A DNA stretch of 12,552 nucleotides from CAYWHE01 sp964458125 (lineage in GTDB: Bacteria; Bacteroidota; Bacteroidia; AKYH767-A; OLB10): positions 1-12,552 of the forward strand of contig CAYWHE010000117.1 in the NCBI GenBank assembly GCA_964458125.1. The letters run 5' to 3'. The position numbers and the translations under genes are program-made. Shown here piece by piece: positions 1 to 6,354 of this stretch; positions within the stretch are counted from its first letter, which is position 1; each line of letters starts with the position of its first letter. The notes under the pieces were generated by a model that saw only the letters and a program-made list of their open reading frames with translations, did not search any database and was not told the origin of the DNA.

Positions 1-63
1 ACGGAGGTAGTTTTCTACCGGCCTTTTCTTGTTGCTTTTCACATAAAACCCATCGACTGGCAT
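1..63 (-). CDS. 5' end of an unidentified gene running off the left edge
   Basis: On the reverse strand an ATG at 63-61 opens a frame that stays open to the window edge, giving 21 residues that begin MPVDGFYVKSNKK and end RPVENYLR. A stop codon (TAA) lies three codons upstream in the same frame, so this ATG is the first available start. Codons and composition look coding (Lys, Asn, Val, Tyr; no runs of Pro/Arg/Ser), but 21 codons cannot identify a family. The competing reading is a + strand frame open from 1 to 105, which would be the tail of an upstream gene. Divergence from the gene at 220 favours the - strand reading only slightly. Confidence 0.4.
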   Translation of the reverse strand, partial: MPVDGFYVKSNKKRPVENYLR

Positions 64-132
64 AAAACATTATTGATCCCAGGCACTTCCAGCCGATTTT
101 CCTGAAAAGGAAGGAAATCAAGCCATCTCCGG

Positions 133-159
133 TTGATATTGCCAAATCCATTACTTTTG
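133..159 (+). promoter_or_regulatory. Candidate Bacteroidota promoter for the gene at 220
   Basis: TACTTTTG at 152-159 fits the Bacteroidota -7 consensus TAnnTTTG exactly. A TTG at 133-135, 16 bases upstream, is a possible but slightly close -33 element. Transcription would start near 165, leaving a leader of about 50 bases. The rest of 64-219 shows no gene or repeat. The - strand gene at 63 has no recognisable TAnnTTTG box here. Confidence 0.45.
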
Positions 160-219
160 TACTCTACATTGATTTCCCGGTTGCAACCGGAATCAAAATC
201 AAATTAAATCCCATAGCAT

Positions 220-1134
220 GTGCCGGGTGTAAAAAAAATCATTTCAAGCTTACTGGTCCGTCTTCCCATGGTGGGACATTCCTTTAGAGACTGGCTGGAC
301 TTCCGTAAAAATGCCTGTTACCCGGCCGGGCATTACTATTCCCCTATAATTTCAAAGGAGGAGGTCCGTGCAGCAGAAAAACAAATATGGAAGGAACCCT
401 TGCCCGGGGAGGTGGCCGGCATCAGGCTGAACACAGAGGAACAACTCCTTCTGCTGCAAAAGCTTTCCGCTTATTATCCGGAACTTCCATTCACAGATGT
501 GAAAGAAAAGACGCGGTATTTTTTTAGTAACGACTATTACTCCTATACGGATGGAATCATATTGTATTCCATGATACGTCATATTCGTCCAAAGAGAATC
601 ATCGAAGCCGGGAGCGGATTTTCATCGTCCCTCATGCTCGATGTCAACCAGTTGTTTTTTCAGAATAAAATATCCCTCACCTTTATCGAACCAAACCCCG
701 AACGCTTGTATTCCCTGATGTCAGAGGAGGACCGGTCCACATCCAGGGTCATCCGCTCGCCCATACAACAGGTTGACCTGTCCATTTTCAGGACGTTGGA
801 AAAGGGGGATATCTTATTTATTGACAGCACCCATGTTTCCAAAACCGGCAGTGATGTCAATCACATCCTGTTTACCATTTTACCTTCTCTTTCCCCTGGT
901 GTGTTCATTCATTTTCATGATATCTTTTATCCTTTTGAATACCCCAAAAAACTGGTTTATGAAGGAAGGAACTGGAACGAGGATTATCTGCTCAGGTCCT
1001 TTTTAATGTATAACAACCAGTTTGAAATTCGTTTGTTCGCTCATTACCTGCATGAAATGCATCCGGGCTCCTTTGAAAAAATGCCGCTTTGTTACCGGAA
1101 CAAGGGTGGGGATTTGTGGCTGGAAAAAAAATAA
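220..1134 (+). CDS. Class I SAM-dependent methyltransferase-like protein
   Basis: The 304-residue product has a Rossmann methyltransferase core in its second half. Motif I is IIEAGSGFSS (127-136). The acidic residue ending strand 2 is probably Glu157 in FIEPNPERL. FIDSTH (200-205) and IHFHDIF (230-236) look like the strand 4/5 motifs of the Methyltransf_24-like group, which often sits in surface-glycan loci. Residues 1-100 form a separate N-terminal region with no recognised motif. There is no signal peptide or membrane segment, so it should be cytoplasmic. The start is a GTG directly after an in-frame TAG at 214-216. The next in-frame start is ATG at 268 (Met17), and a start there would remove a basic-hydrophobic segment. 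No Shine-Dalgarno sequence is visible. The gene converges on the glycosyltransferase operon, 31 bases apart stop to stop. The substrate is unknown; a sugar or glycolipid is a guess from neighbours. Confidence 0.8.
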   Translation: MPGVKKIISSLLVRLPMVGHSFRDWLDFRKNACYPAGHYYSPIISKEEVRAAEKQIWKEPLPGEVAGIRLNTEEQLLLLQKLSAYYPELPFTDVKEKTRYFFSNDYYSYTDGIILYSMIRHIRPKRIIEAGSGFSSSLMLDVNQLFFQNKISLTFIEPNPERLYSLMSEEDRSTSRVIRSPIQQVDLSIFRTLEKGDILFIDSTHVSKTGSDVNHILFTILPSLSPGVFIHFHDIFYPFEYPKKLVYEGRNWNEDYLLRSFLMYNNQFEIRLFAHYLHEMHPGSFEKMPLCYRNKGGDLWLEKK

Positions 1135-1143
1135 AGCAGATCT

Positions 1144-1165
1144 ACAGGCGTCTCCCGGGGCCTGT
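1144..1165 (-). terminator. Hairpin between convergent genes, probable terminator
   Basis: ACAGGC (1144-1149) and GCCTGT (1160-1165) form a perfect 6-bp stem with a 10-base loop, lying exactly between the two stop codons. On the - strand a T-rich run (complement of the A tract at about 1123-1132) follows some 10 bases later. This suits termination of the glycosyltransferase operon. On the + strand no T tract follows. The distance between stem and T run is longer than usual, so confidence is moderate. Confidence 0.4.
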
Positions 1166-2002
1166 TCAGGTCAGCTTCATTAAAAGGGCTGCCTTTATCG
1201 CATTGAAATTCCTGGTATAAAATTTTTTCTTGCTTTGAACAATGAGTTCACTCCGTGGCGCCTTGCTCTTACCCATGTAATGCATGACAATACCCGAGGG
1301 TTCATAACCGATCCGGTATCCCAGTTTATGAAAATCCATGCACCATTGGGTATCCTCATAATACATAAAATAATCATCATTTAACTGATGACCGGGCAAT
1401 AAACCGAGAAGCTCTTTTCTGAACATGAGGAAGGTGCCCCATACGCTGTCGGGTTCCAGGTAAGATTTGTGATCATGATAAGGCCCCAGTAACAGTCTCG
1501 CCCTGACAGCGGACGGCAATAATTTATGGAGCCTCAGGCGCTCAGCCAGGTTTAGGCTGATGGAAGGAAAACGCTCGCATTGCTTCTGTATGGTACCGTC
1601 CGGAAATACCAGCCTGACGGAAACGGCAGCCAGCCATTTTTTTCTTTGGAGGCAGTTAAACGCAATCTGAATGGCATTGTTCATCAGTTCCGTATCGCTG
1701 TTGAGCAGCAGGATACAGGTTCCTGAGGCCCGCCTGATGCCGGCATTGTTTCCCTTTGCAAACCCGGTATTCCTGTTGTTTTTGATCAGGATTACAGAAG
1801 GAAATTGCCGGAGAAACAAATCGGGATCGCACTCCGTGGAGGCATTGTCCACCAGGATGATCTCCAGCCGGATGCCGCTGCTGTACCGGTAAACGGACCC
1901 AATGCAGCGGCAGGTCAATTCAAAGGTGTTGTAATTGATGATAATCACCGAAACCAGGGTCTCATCACCATCACCTGAAATGGTTGAAGGAGCTTTTGTC
2001 AT
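1166..2002 (-). CDS. Family 2 glycosyltransferase, WbbL/rhamnosyltransferase-like
   Basis: The product is 278 residues from the chosen start. A GT-A nucleotide-sugar fold is clear: the N-terminal strand SVIIINYNT (18-26), VDNAS (51-55), the NTGFAKGNN loop (78-86) and the metal-binding DXD-type motif NSDTE (101-105). Near residues 196-211 the NDDYFMYYEDTQWCMD segment matches the (D/E)D acceptor/base region of WbbL-like enzymes, followed by a conserved-looking HYMGKS. There is no membrane segment, so it should act at the cytoplasmic face on a lipid-linked or nucleotide sugar. The ATG at 2002 lies 4 bases after the methyltransferase TGA (2009-2007). A longer in-frame start at 2095 would overlap that gene by 89 bases and add a low-complexity Gly/Cys/Trp leader, so it is less likely. 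It is the last gene of a four-gene operon. Rhamnosyl specificity cannot be decided from sequence. Confidence 0.9.
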   Translation of the reverse strand: MTKAPSTISGDGDETLVSVIIINYNTFELTCRCIGSVYRYSSGIRLEIILVDNASTECDPDLFLRQFPSVILIKNNRNTGFAKGNNAGIRRASGTCILLLNSDTELMNNAIQIAFNCLQRKKWLAAVSVRLVFPDGTIQKQCERFPSISLNLAERLRLHKLLPSAVRARLLLGPYHDHKSYLEPDSVWGTFLMFRKELLGLLPGHQLNDDYFMYYEDTQWCMDFHKLGYRIGYEPSGIVMHYMGKSKAPRSELIVQSKKKFYTRNFNAIKAALLMKLT

Positions 2003-2006
2003 GCGC

Positions 2007-2780
2007 TCAGGAAATCCGGCTGCATACCAGCAACTGGTACCCCCTCCGTCTCCGGCCCAGTTGTTTTTCAGGAATTTGCCCGTCGTATTTTTCAATGATT
2101 GTTGGCACGGATAAAAAGGCCTTCCTGTTGAGCTGCCTCAGTATCCGTTCATAAAAATCATACGGTATGGGAGTATGCAGCTGGAGAAAAACGCTGTCCA
2201 CACGGAATACCCCGGAGATCAATTCCCGGAATCTGGAGAAACCCCATTCGTGCAGATGATATGGATTACGCGGATCATGATCAATATCCAGGTGCGAAAT
2301 CGGTGTGGAAACAATAAAATGCCCGCCGGGCTTCAGGACATTTTTCATGGAAGTTAAAAACAAATCCGGATTACTGAGGTGCTCGATGGTTTCGAAACTC
2401 ACCACCAGATCCGCCCATACACCGGGCTCAACCGTTGTGGCGTCCTGCACGGAAAAGGACAGGTTCGGACTGCGGTGGCGAATGGATGCATAGCGGATTG
2501 CTTCGGCCTCAATATCCCAGCCGGTTACCCGTTCAGCCGCTCCTTCTGTTGCCAGCAGGTAGGAACCCATCCCCGTACCGCAGGCCACATCAAGTACCGT
2601 TTTGCCCTTCGCATAGGATGCAACCCAGCGGTAACGCTGCTCGTGATCGGAATGCGTGACCGGATCGGTAAAACCCGGAAGCCACCGTTCCAGTTTCCCG
2701 CCGGTGATGATGGAAGAAAGGGTTTTCAGCTCATAATTCAGGCAAAAAAGTTCATCCTCCAGTTCCTCCGGTGTCTTCAT
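2007..2780 (-). CDS. Class I SAM-dependent methyltransferase (Methyltransf_11/23 type)
   Basis: The product has 257 residues. Motif I VLDVACGTG (62-70) binds SAM. GWDIEAEAI follows, with Asp89 as the strand 2 acidic residue that would hold the ribose. QDAT (112-115), SFETIEHL (128-135) and LKPGGHFIVSTP (149-160) complete the UbiE/UbiG-like pattern. No targeting signal is seen, so it is cytoplasmic. Its ATG overlaps the stop of the preceding small ORF as ATGA, and its stop lies 4 bases before the glycosyltransferase ATG. The genes are therefore co-transcribed and probably translationally coupled. By context it may methylate a sugar or glycan end. In some O-antigen systems a terminal methylation caps the chain and is read by the Wzt C-terminal domain, which would fit the ABC ATPase in this operon. 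That link is inference. Confidence 0.9.
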   Translation of the reverse strand: MKTPEELEDELFCLNYELKTLSSIITGGKLERWLPGFTDPVTHSDHEQRYRWVASYAKGKTVLDVACGTGMGSYLLATEGAAERVTGWDIEAEAIRYASIRHRSPNLSFSVQDATTVEPGVWADLVVSFETIEHLSNPDLFLTSMKNVLKPGGHFIVSTPISHLDIDHDPRNPYHLHEWGFSRFRELISGVFRVDSVFLQLHTPIPYDFYERILRQLNRKAFLSVPTIIEKYDGQIPEKQLGRRRRGYQLLVCSRIS

Positions 2781-2956
2781 ATGATCGTCAAATTACTGCT
2801 CAACTCTTTATAAATTGAAATGACTTGCTTCCGGAATTTTATCTCCGGATGTTTCCGTAAACCGGTCCCTGTTTTCAAGTCGACACACCGGATTTCCATT
2901 GCATCCACTGAATGAAACAACCACTCGTCACAGGTCCTGAGGCTGGTTTCGTTCAT
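2777..2956 (-). CDS. Small coupled ORF of 59 residues, unknown function
   Basis: This short gene fills the gap between the ABC ATPase and the methyltransferase. Its ATG (2956-2954) overlaps the ATPase TGA as ATGA. Its own TGA (2779-2777) overlaps the methyltransferase ATG, again as ATGA. Such double coupling is unlikely by chance and is the main evidence. The product begins MNETSLRTCDEWLFHSVDAM and ends KQVISIYKELSSNLTII. It is soluble and basic in its second half (KHPEIKFRKQ), with two Cys (9 and 24), no signal peptide and no membrane segment. No family is recognised. It could be an independent small protein, a translational bridge, or the remnant of a longer gene. Confidence 0.65.
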   Translation of the reverse strand: MNETSLRTCDEWLFHSVDAMEIRCVDLKTGTGLRKHPEIKFRKQVISIYKELSSNLTII

Positions 2957-4185
2957 TCACGTAACATGGAGCTTTCCCACTGAAGATCGGGTCTGATGGT
3001 ACCAGGAATGATATTCAGATAGGGTGATTTTCTGTTGTTGATATTTTCGGTGACCTCAAAGGTAATGCAACTTTTCTCATTAAAATGAAGGGTCATGGTG
3101 GAAATGGACGTCAGGGTCACACCTACGATATAGGTACCGTCATTCAACAGGTTGGCCGGAATCCAGACTGTACTCCTGTGCAGGCCCGCATCCGGAAGGC
3201 TTTTATCATAGGGATGGATCGTAACAAAAACACATTCTCCCCCAAGGCGGAATAGATGGATATTCGGATACGGCTGGTGATCATCGACCAGCAGCCGGTA
3301 GGTCATTTCAATACCGATTTCCTGGTCTATGCTGATGCTTTGCAGCGTTCGGCGCTCCCGGTCAATCATCCGGACGCTTTCGAGGCGGGCAACCGAATCG
3401 CCCGGTTGTTTCGGCTGACGGAATTGAACTTCAGTGGTGACAGCGCTTTCCAGTTTATTATAGATGTTCACCACCTCATCGGTTTGACCGTCTTTAAAAA
3501 GCTGACCGGACTTCAGGTAGATACATCGTGAACAAAGGGAGTTGATGGCCGTCATGTTATGACTGACAAACAAAATGGTACGGCCACTTTTACTGATATC
3601 CTCCATCTTGCCAATGCATTTCTTCTGAAATTCAGCATCACCCACGGCCAGCACCTCGTCAATGATGATGATTTCAGGTTCGAGAAAGGCAGCCACTGAA
3701 AATGCCAGACGGAGCGACATACCGCTGCTGTAATGCTTGAGGGGTGTATCCAGGAACCGCTCAATGCCGCTGAACCCGATGATCTCATCCATTTTGGAAT
3801 CGATTTCCCTTCGCTTCATGCCCAGGATAGAACCGTTCAGATAGATGTTTTCCCTGCCTGAAAGTTCCGGATGAAAACCAGTGCCGACTTCCAGCAGACT
3901 GGCGATACGTCCCCTGCTGATGATCCTGCCTTTGGTGGGTGGTGTAATTTTGGAAAGAATCTTCAACAAGGTCGATTTACCCGCACCATTCTTACCGATG
4001 ATACCGACACTTTCACCGGCCTGAAGAGAAAAGGTGATTTCATTTAAGGCGTAAAACTCTTCCGTTGTTGTTCCTGATTTTTTGAACAGGGACATCATGG
4101 AATCGCGTATGCTGAGATAGGCCTGCCGCTCATGTCTGATGCGAAATTTCTTGGCAATTCCCTGAACCTCCAAAATTGGCTTCAT
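2953..4185 (-). CDS. Wzt-type ABC transporter ATPase for polysaccharide export
   Basis: The product has 410 residues in two parts. The N-terminal nucleotide-binding domain has Walker A GKNGAGKST (64-72), signature YSSGM (152-156), Walker B IIIIDE (172-177) and the switch His in VSHN (208-211). The stretch from LLEVGTGFHPELSGRENIY is diagnostic of the TagH/Wzt (ABC-2 polysaccharide) subfamily. Residues about 265-395 resemble the Wzt C-terminal beta-sandwich, which in O-antigen exporters recognises the modified chain terminus. It should sit at the inner face of the cytoplasmic membrane with a Wzm permease and export undecaprenyl-linked glycan. No permease gene adjoins it: upstream is about 330 bases without a gene, then an unrelated operon. 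It heads the operon with the small ORF, methyltransferase and glycosyltransferase. The start follows a TAnnTTTG promoter with no Shine-Dalgarno sequence. Confidence in the family is high; the exact cargo is unknown. Confidence 0.93.
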   Translation of the reverse strand: MKPILEVQGIAKKFRIRHERQAYLSIRDSMMSLFKKSGTTTEEFYALNEITFSLQAGESVGIIGKNGAGKSTLLKILSKITPPTKGRIISRGRIASLLEVGTGFHPELSGRENIYLNGSILGMKRREIDSKMDEIIGFSGIERFLDTPLKHYSSGMSLRLAFSVAAFLEPEIIIIDEVLAVGDAEFQKKCIGKMEDISKSGRTILFVSHNMTAINSLCSRCIYLKSGQLFKDGQTDEVVNIYNKLESAVTTEVQFRQPKQPGDSVARLESVRMIDRERRTLQSISIDQEIGIEMTYRLLVDDHQPYPNIHLFRLGGECVFVTIHPYDKSLPDAGLHRSTVWIPANLLNDGTYIVGVTLTSISTMTLHFNEKSCITFEVTENINNRKSPYLNIIPGTIRPDLQWESSMLRE

Positions 4186-4230
4186 AAAACAAGGAGCAAT
4201 TTATTTTCCATTTGCGTGACGTGTGGAGGA

Positions 4231-4238
4231 CAAAAATA
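4231..4238 (-). promoter_or_regulatory. Candidate -7 promoter box for the Wzt operon
   Basis: Read on the - strand, 4238-4231 is TATTTTTG, an exact fit to TAnnTTTG, lying 45 bases upstream of the ATPase ATG. The nearest TTG upstream (about 4264-4266) is some 24 bases away, longer than the usual spacing, so the -33 element is uncertain. Confidence 0.4.
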
Positions 4239-4512
4239 GTTAATAATATGAATCTTGAGGGGCAACGATCCGGACAATATGGAACGAAGTTTTTGCGGTT
4301 GCAAAATCAAATCCTCCAGTTATGGAAAAACTGTAAATGGCCGGAGCCAGGCTGCCTGTAAGCCTTATTGGAATTGGGGGATCGTTCACCTTACCGGTGG
4401 CTGGCCTTTTAACGACTCGGCTACTTAAAATACACGGATATCCGGGAATCTGCCAAATGCCGGTTGAAGGATTATTTCGACCAGGTTTCGCTGAAAAAAA
4501 TTGTCCGTGATA
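4239..4512. other. Intergenic region without a supported gene
   Basis: Together with 4186-4238 this is about 330 bases between the 3' end of the redox operon and the Wzt promoter. I see no clear terminator: the - strand has a T run (complement of about 4494-4500) but no stable stem before it. Two overlapping + strand frames stay open for more than 50 codons, 4337-4510 from an ATG and 4413-4574 without a start. The second reads KDYFDQVSLKKIVRDINYP in its middle and has an upstream in-frame stop at 4410, so it could be the remains of a decayed gene. Neither is strong enough to call. Confidence 0.5.
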
Positions 4513-4929
4513 TTAATTATCCCGGCACCCCTGAAGCATCCAGAGTCTCAGGCTGTCCAGGTCAGAGGCGCTGATACCAGGCGGCTCAGGAGGCATTACC
4601 GGCCATTCAACACCTACCAGTCGCTGTACCAGCAATGAATTATCCGGGTTAACGGAGTCCACATAAGGCGCTGTTGAACCGGAATAAAGTAATTGTTCAT
4701 ATGAAACAGCACCTCTTAAATCAAGAAAAGGGTGATTGCTGTTGTGACATCCAATGCAATAATCGTTAAACAGGGGCTGCAGATAGCCTTTGAAACTGAT
4801 GTAATGAACGGATGAATCAACAGGCTGAACAGGTTTTATGGTAACGGGCCCCCTGTCCTTTTCACAGGAACCAAACAGGAGCAAGACTACCGTCCCTGCC
4901 ACGATCAGGGTTAAAAATTTTTCTTTCAT
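4513..4929 (-). CDS. Monoheme cytochrome c-type lipoprotein
   Basis: The product has 138 residues. An N-terminal lipoprotein signal is clear: MKEKF, a hydrophobic stretch (LTLIVAGTVVLLL) and lipobox LFGSC with Cys22 as the lipidated residue. The heme site is CIGCH (58-62), with Met112 in the EWPVMPPEPPG segment as the likely sixth ligand. The pattern (FNDYCIGCHN, later PPGISASDLDSLRLWM) resembles the PSCyt1/planctomycete-type cytochrome c domains common in Bacteroidota lipoproteins. I chose ATG 4929; an in-frame TTG at 4953 would put eight residues ahead of the signal. The mature protein should be anchored in the outer membrane or the periplasmic face of a membrane. It follows the barrel gene by 26 bases and ends the operon, so it may take electrons from the periplasmic cytochrome encoded two genes upstream. 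Confidence 0.87.
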   Translation of the reverse strand: MKEKFLTLIVAGTVVLLLFGSCEKDRGPVTIKPVQPVDSSVHYISFKGYLQPLFNDYCIGCHNSNHPFLDLRGAVSYEQLLYSGSTAPYVDSVNPDNSLLVQRLVGVEWPVMPPEPPGISASDLDSLRLWMLQGCRDN

Positions 4930-4955
4930 AGGATAAAAGGTAAGGGGATTCAAAA

Positions 4956-5900
4956 TCAGTTGTTATTCAGCATGGAGAGCCGCTTTATTTTTTTCTTATG
5001 CCAGAAGGTTCTTTTCATATTAAATCCAAGGAAAAATTCCCCTTTGATGTAGTTGCATTGCTCTGCCGTATAAAGGTTTCCTTCCAGCAAACTGGCCGAT
5101 GACGAGGCGATGATCTGGAAAACATGGCCCGCCGTTCCAAATTCATATCCAAGTGAAACCGGATATAGTTTGTTTTCGGTACGGTAGTTAATCACATAGG
5201 CATACTCCAACAGAAACGATGAATATGTTCCTGTTTTAACCGCCAAACTCAGTGGTAAAGCCATCGTATAATTCACCATTCCGGCCGGAACCAGGTTAAG
5301 GTAAATAAAAGCCGGTGACAATTGAAGCGACAGCCGTTCTCCGAATTTCCTGGAAACAAGCAATTGGGTCGTATAGGTCAACCGGTGTGTGAATTTATTT
5401 TTGAATGGTGTTACGCTGTCCTCAAAGTAAGTGTTGGGAGCTACATTCTTGAATTCAGCGGTATTGACGCCCACGTCAGCATAGATAGCCAGGCTGACCG
5501 GATACCGGTTATCCACACGTTGCCTCATGATCACTTGTTTGCCCAAAACCGTATAGGTTTTACCGGATTTGGCACGGCTCAAACCAAACATGGTGGTATT
5601 TCCAACAGGAAAAGCAAATCCAAACTGAATATTGGCGTTCAAGTCGGTACCCAGGAAATCGGTTACCACCGTCCGGTCTGTCTTTATGCTTCCAAACCGG
5701 TGCCTGAGCTGAAATTCAAAACCATACCTGCCTGGAATGGTTGTCGTAGGTATATTGATATGAATGGTATTCCGGAAGGTATTGGTAATGATATTTTCAT
5801 CTTCCGGCAGTTGGGCAACAGCTGAAAAATTCAGGGTGATCAGAACCGCCAGAACTACCCGGTGCAGCGCAATGGAAGGGAATTTTCCTTTTCGTTTCAT
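4956..5900 (-). CDS. DUF5777-like outer-membrane beta-barrel protein
   Basis: The product has 314 residues. A signal peptide (basic MKRKGK, then VVLAVLITLNFSAVA) is probably cleaved before Gln30, as usual in Bacteroidota. The rest is rich in alternating aromatic/aliphatic strands ending in turns, for example YGFEFQLRHRFG, LNANIQFGFAFPVG, RLSLQLSPAFIYL and FLLEYAYVINYRT. The start of the mature protein (NIITNTFRNTIHINIPTTTIPGRYG by composition) and the strand pattern match what I recall of the DUF5777 barrel family, which often neighbours c-type cytochromes. There is no plug or TonB box. Unusually for an outer-membrane barrel it ends in a basic, Asn-rich tail rather than a terminal aromatic. 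It lies between two cytochrome genes, 8 bases after the first. A channel or scaffold for electron transfer or substrate passage is an inference. Confidence 0.8.
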   Translation of the reverse strand: MKRKGKFPSIALHRVVLAVLITLNFSAVAQLPEDENIITNTFRNTIHINIPTTTIPGRYGFEFQLRHRFGSIKTDRTVVTDFLGTDLNANIQFGFAFPVGNTTMFGLSRAKSGKTYTVLGKQVIMRQRVDNRYPVSLAIYADVGVNTAEFKNVAPNTYFEDSVTPFKNKFTHRLTYTTQLLVSRKFGERLSLQLSPAFIYLNLVPAGMVNYTMALPLSLAVKTGTYSSFLLEYAYVINYRTENKLYPVSLGYEFGTAGHVFQIIASSSASLLEGNLYTAEQCNYIKGEFFLGFNMKRTFWHKKKIKRLSMLNNN

Positions 5901-5908
5901 GGTATTGT

Positions 5909-6346
5909 TTATTCGCCTGGTATGGCGGCATCAGCAGAATTTTTATATTCCCTCAGGAAATAAACCAGCTGCCATCGCTGGGTGGGAGTCAGAACCTGAC
6001 GATAGGATGCCATATTACCGCGTCCATTGGTGATTTTCCAGAACAAGGCTCCGTCTGTCTGACCCTGTACACGATGCTGCGAAAAATCCGCAGGCTTTAC
6101 CGGAAGTGCCGCAGCCGCAGGTCCTTTACCATCACCATGAAGCCCATGACAGGTCCAGCATAAATTTTCAAATATTTTCCGGCCTCCTTTTAACTGATTC
6201 TCTGTTTTAGCCAGCGGATTACGAAGGGTGTCGGCTGAAAAAGGCGCTTTCCATTCTTCGATTTGCGTGACCCGCGTCATACCTGAAACAGCTATTGCAG
6301 CAATCGACAGGAGAAATAAAAATTTCACTTTTTCAAAACGTTTCAT
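5909..6346 (-). CDS. Periplasmic monoheme cytochrome c (class I)
   Basis: The product has 145 residues. The N-terminus is a basic-hydrophobic signal (KRFEKVKFLFLLSIAAIAV) that is either cleaved or kept as a membrane anchor. The single heme site is CWTCH (63-67), preceded by a typical GGRKIFENL helix and followed by GDGKGPAAAAL. Met112 in RGNMASYRQVL is the likely distal ligand, and TPTQRWQLVYFLREY forms the C-terminal helix of the cytochrome c fold. It should shuttle electrons in the periplasm. Its ATG lies 8 bases after the stop of the membrane Fe-S gene and its stop lies 8 bases before the barrel gene, so all are in one operon. Confidence 0.92.
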   Translation of the reverse strand: MKRFEKVKFLFLLSIAAIAVSGMTRVTQIEEWKAPFSADTLRNPLAKTENQLKGGRKIFENLCWTCHGLHGDGKGPAAAALPVKPADFSQHRVQGQTDGALFWKITNGRGNMASYRQVLTPTQRWQLVYFLREYKNSADAAIPGE

Positions 6347-6354
6347 GGATCATT

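Noticed and set aside
1..105. + strand open frame at the left edge as the tail of an upstream gene
   Set aside because: Possible, but 34 codons without a motif do not support it. The - strand frame with an ATG at 63 looks at least as protein-like, so it is only mentioned as an alternative.
2003..2095. Longer N-terminus for the glycosyltransferase
   Set aside because: It would overlap the methyltransferase by 89 bases and add a leader unlike the family. ATG 2002 sits 4 bases after the upstream stop and just ahead of the first strand of the fold.
2379..2813. 144-codon + strand frame
   Set aside because: It is antisense to the methyltransferase, whose SAM motifs are intact. The product is Arg/Pro/Cys-rich, as in shadow frames.
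5322..5825. 167-codon + strand frame
   Set aside because: It is antisense within the signal-bearing barrel gene and has no start context or motif.
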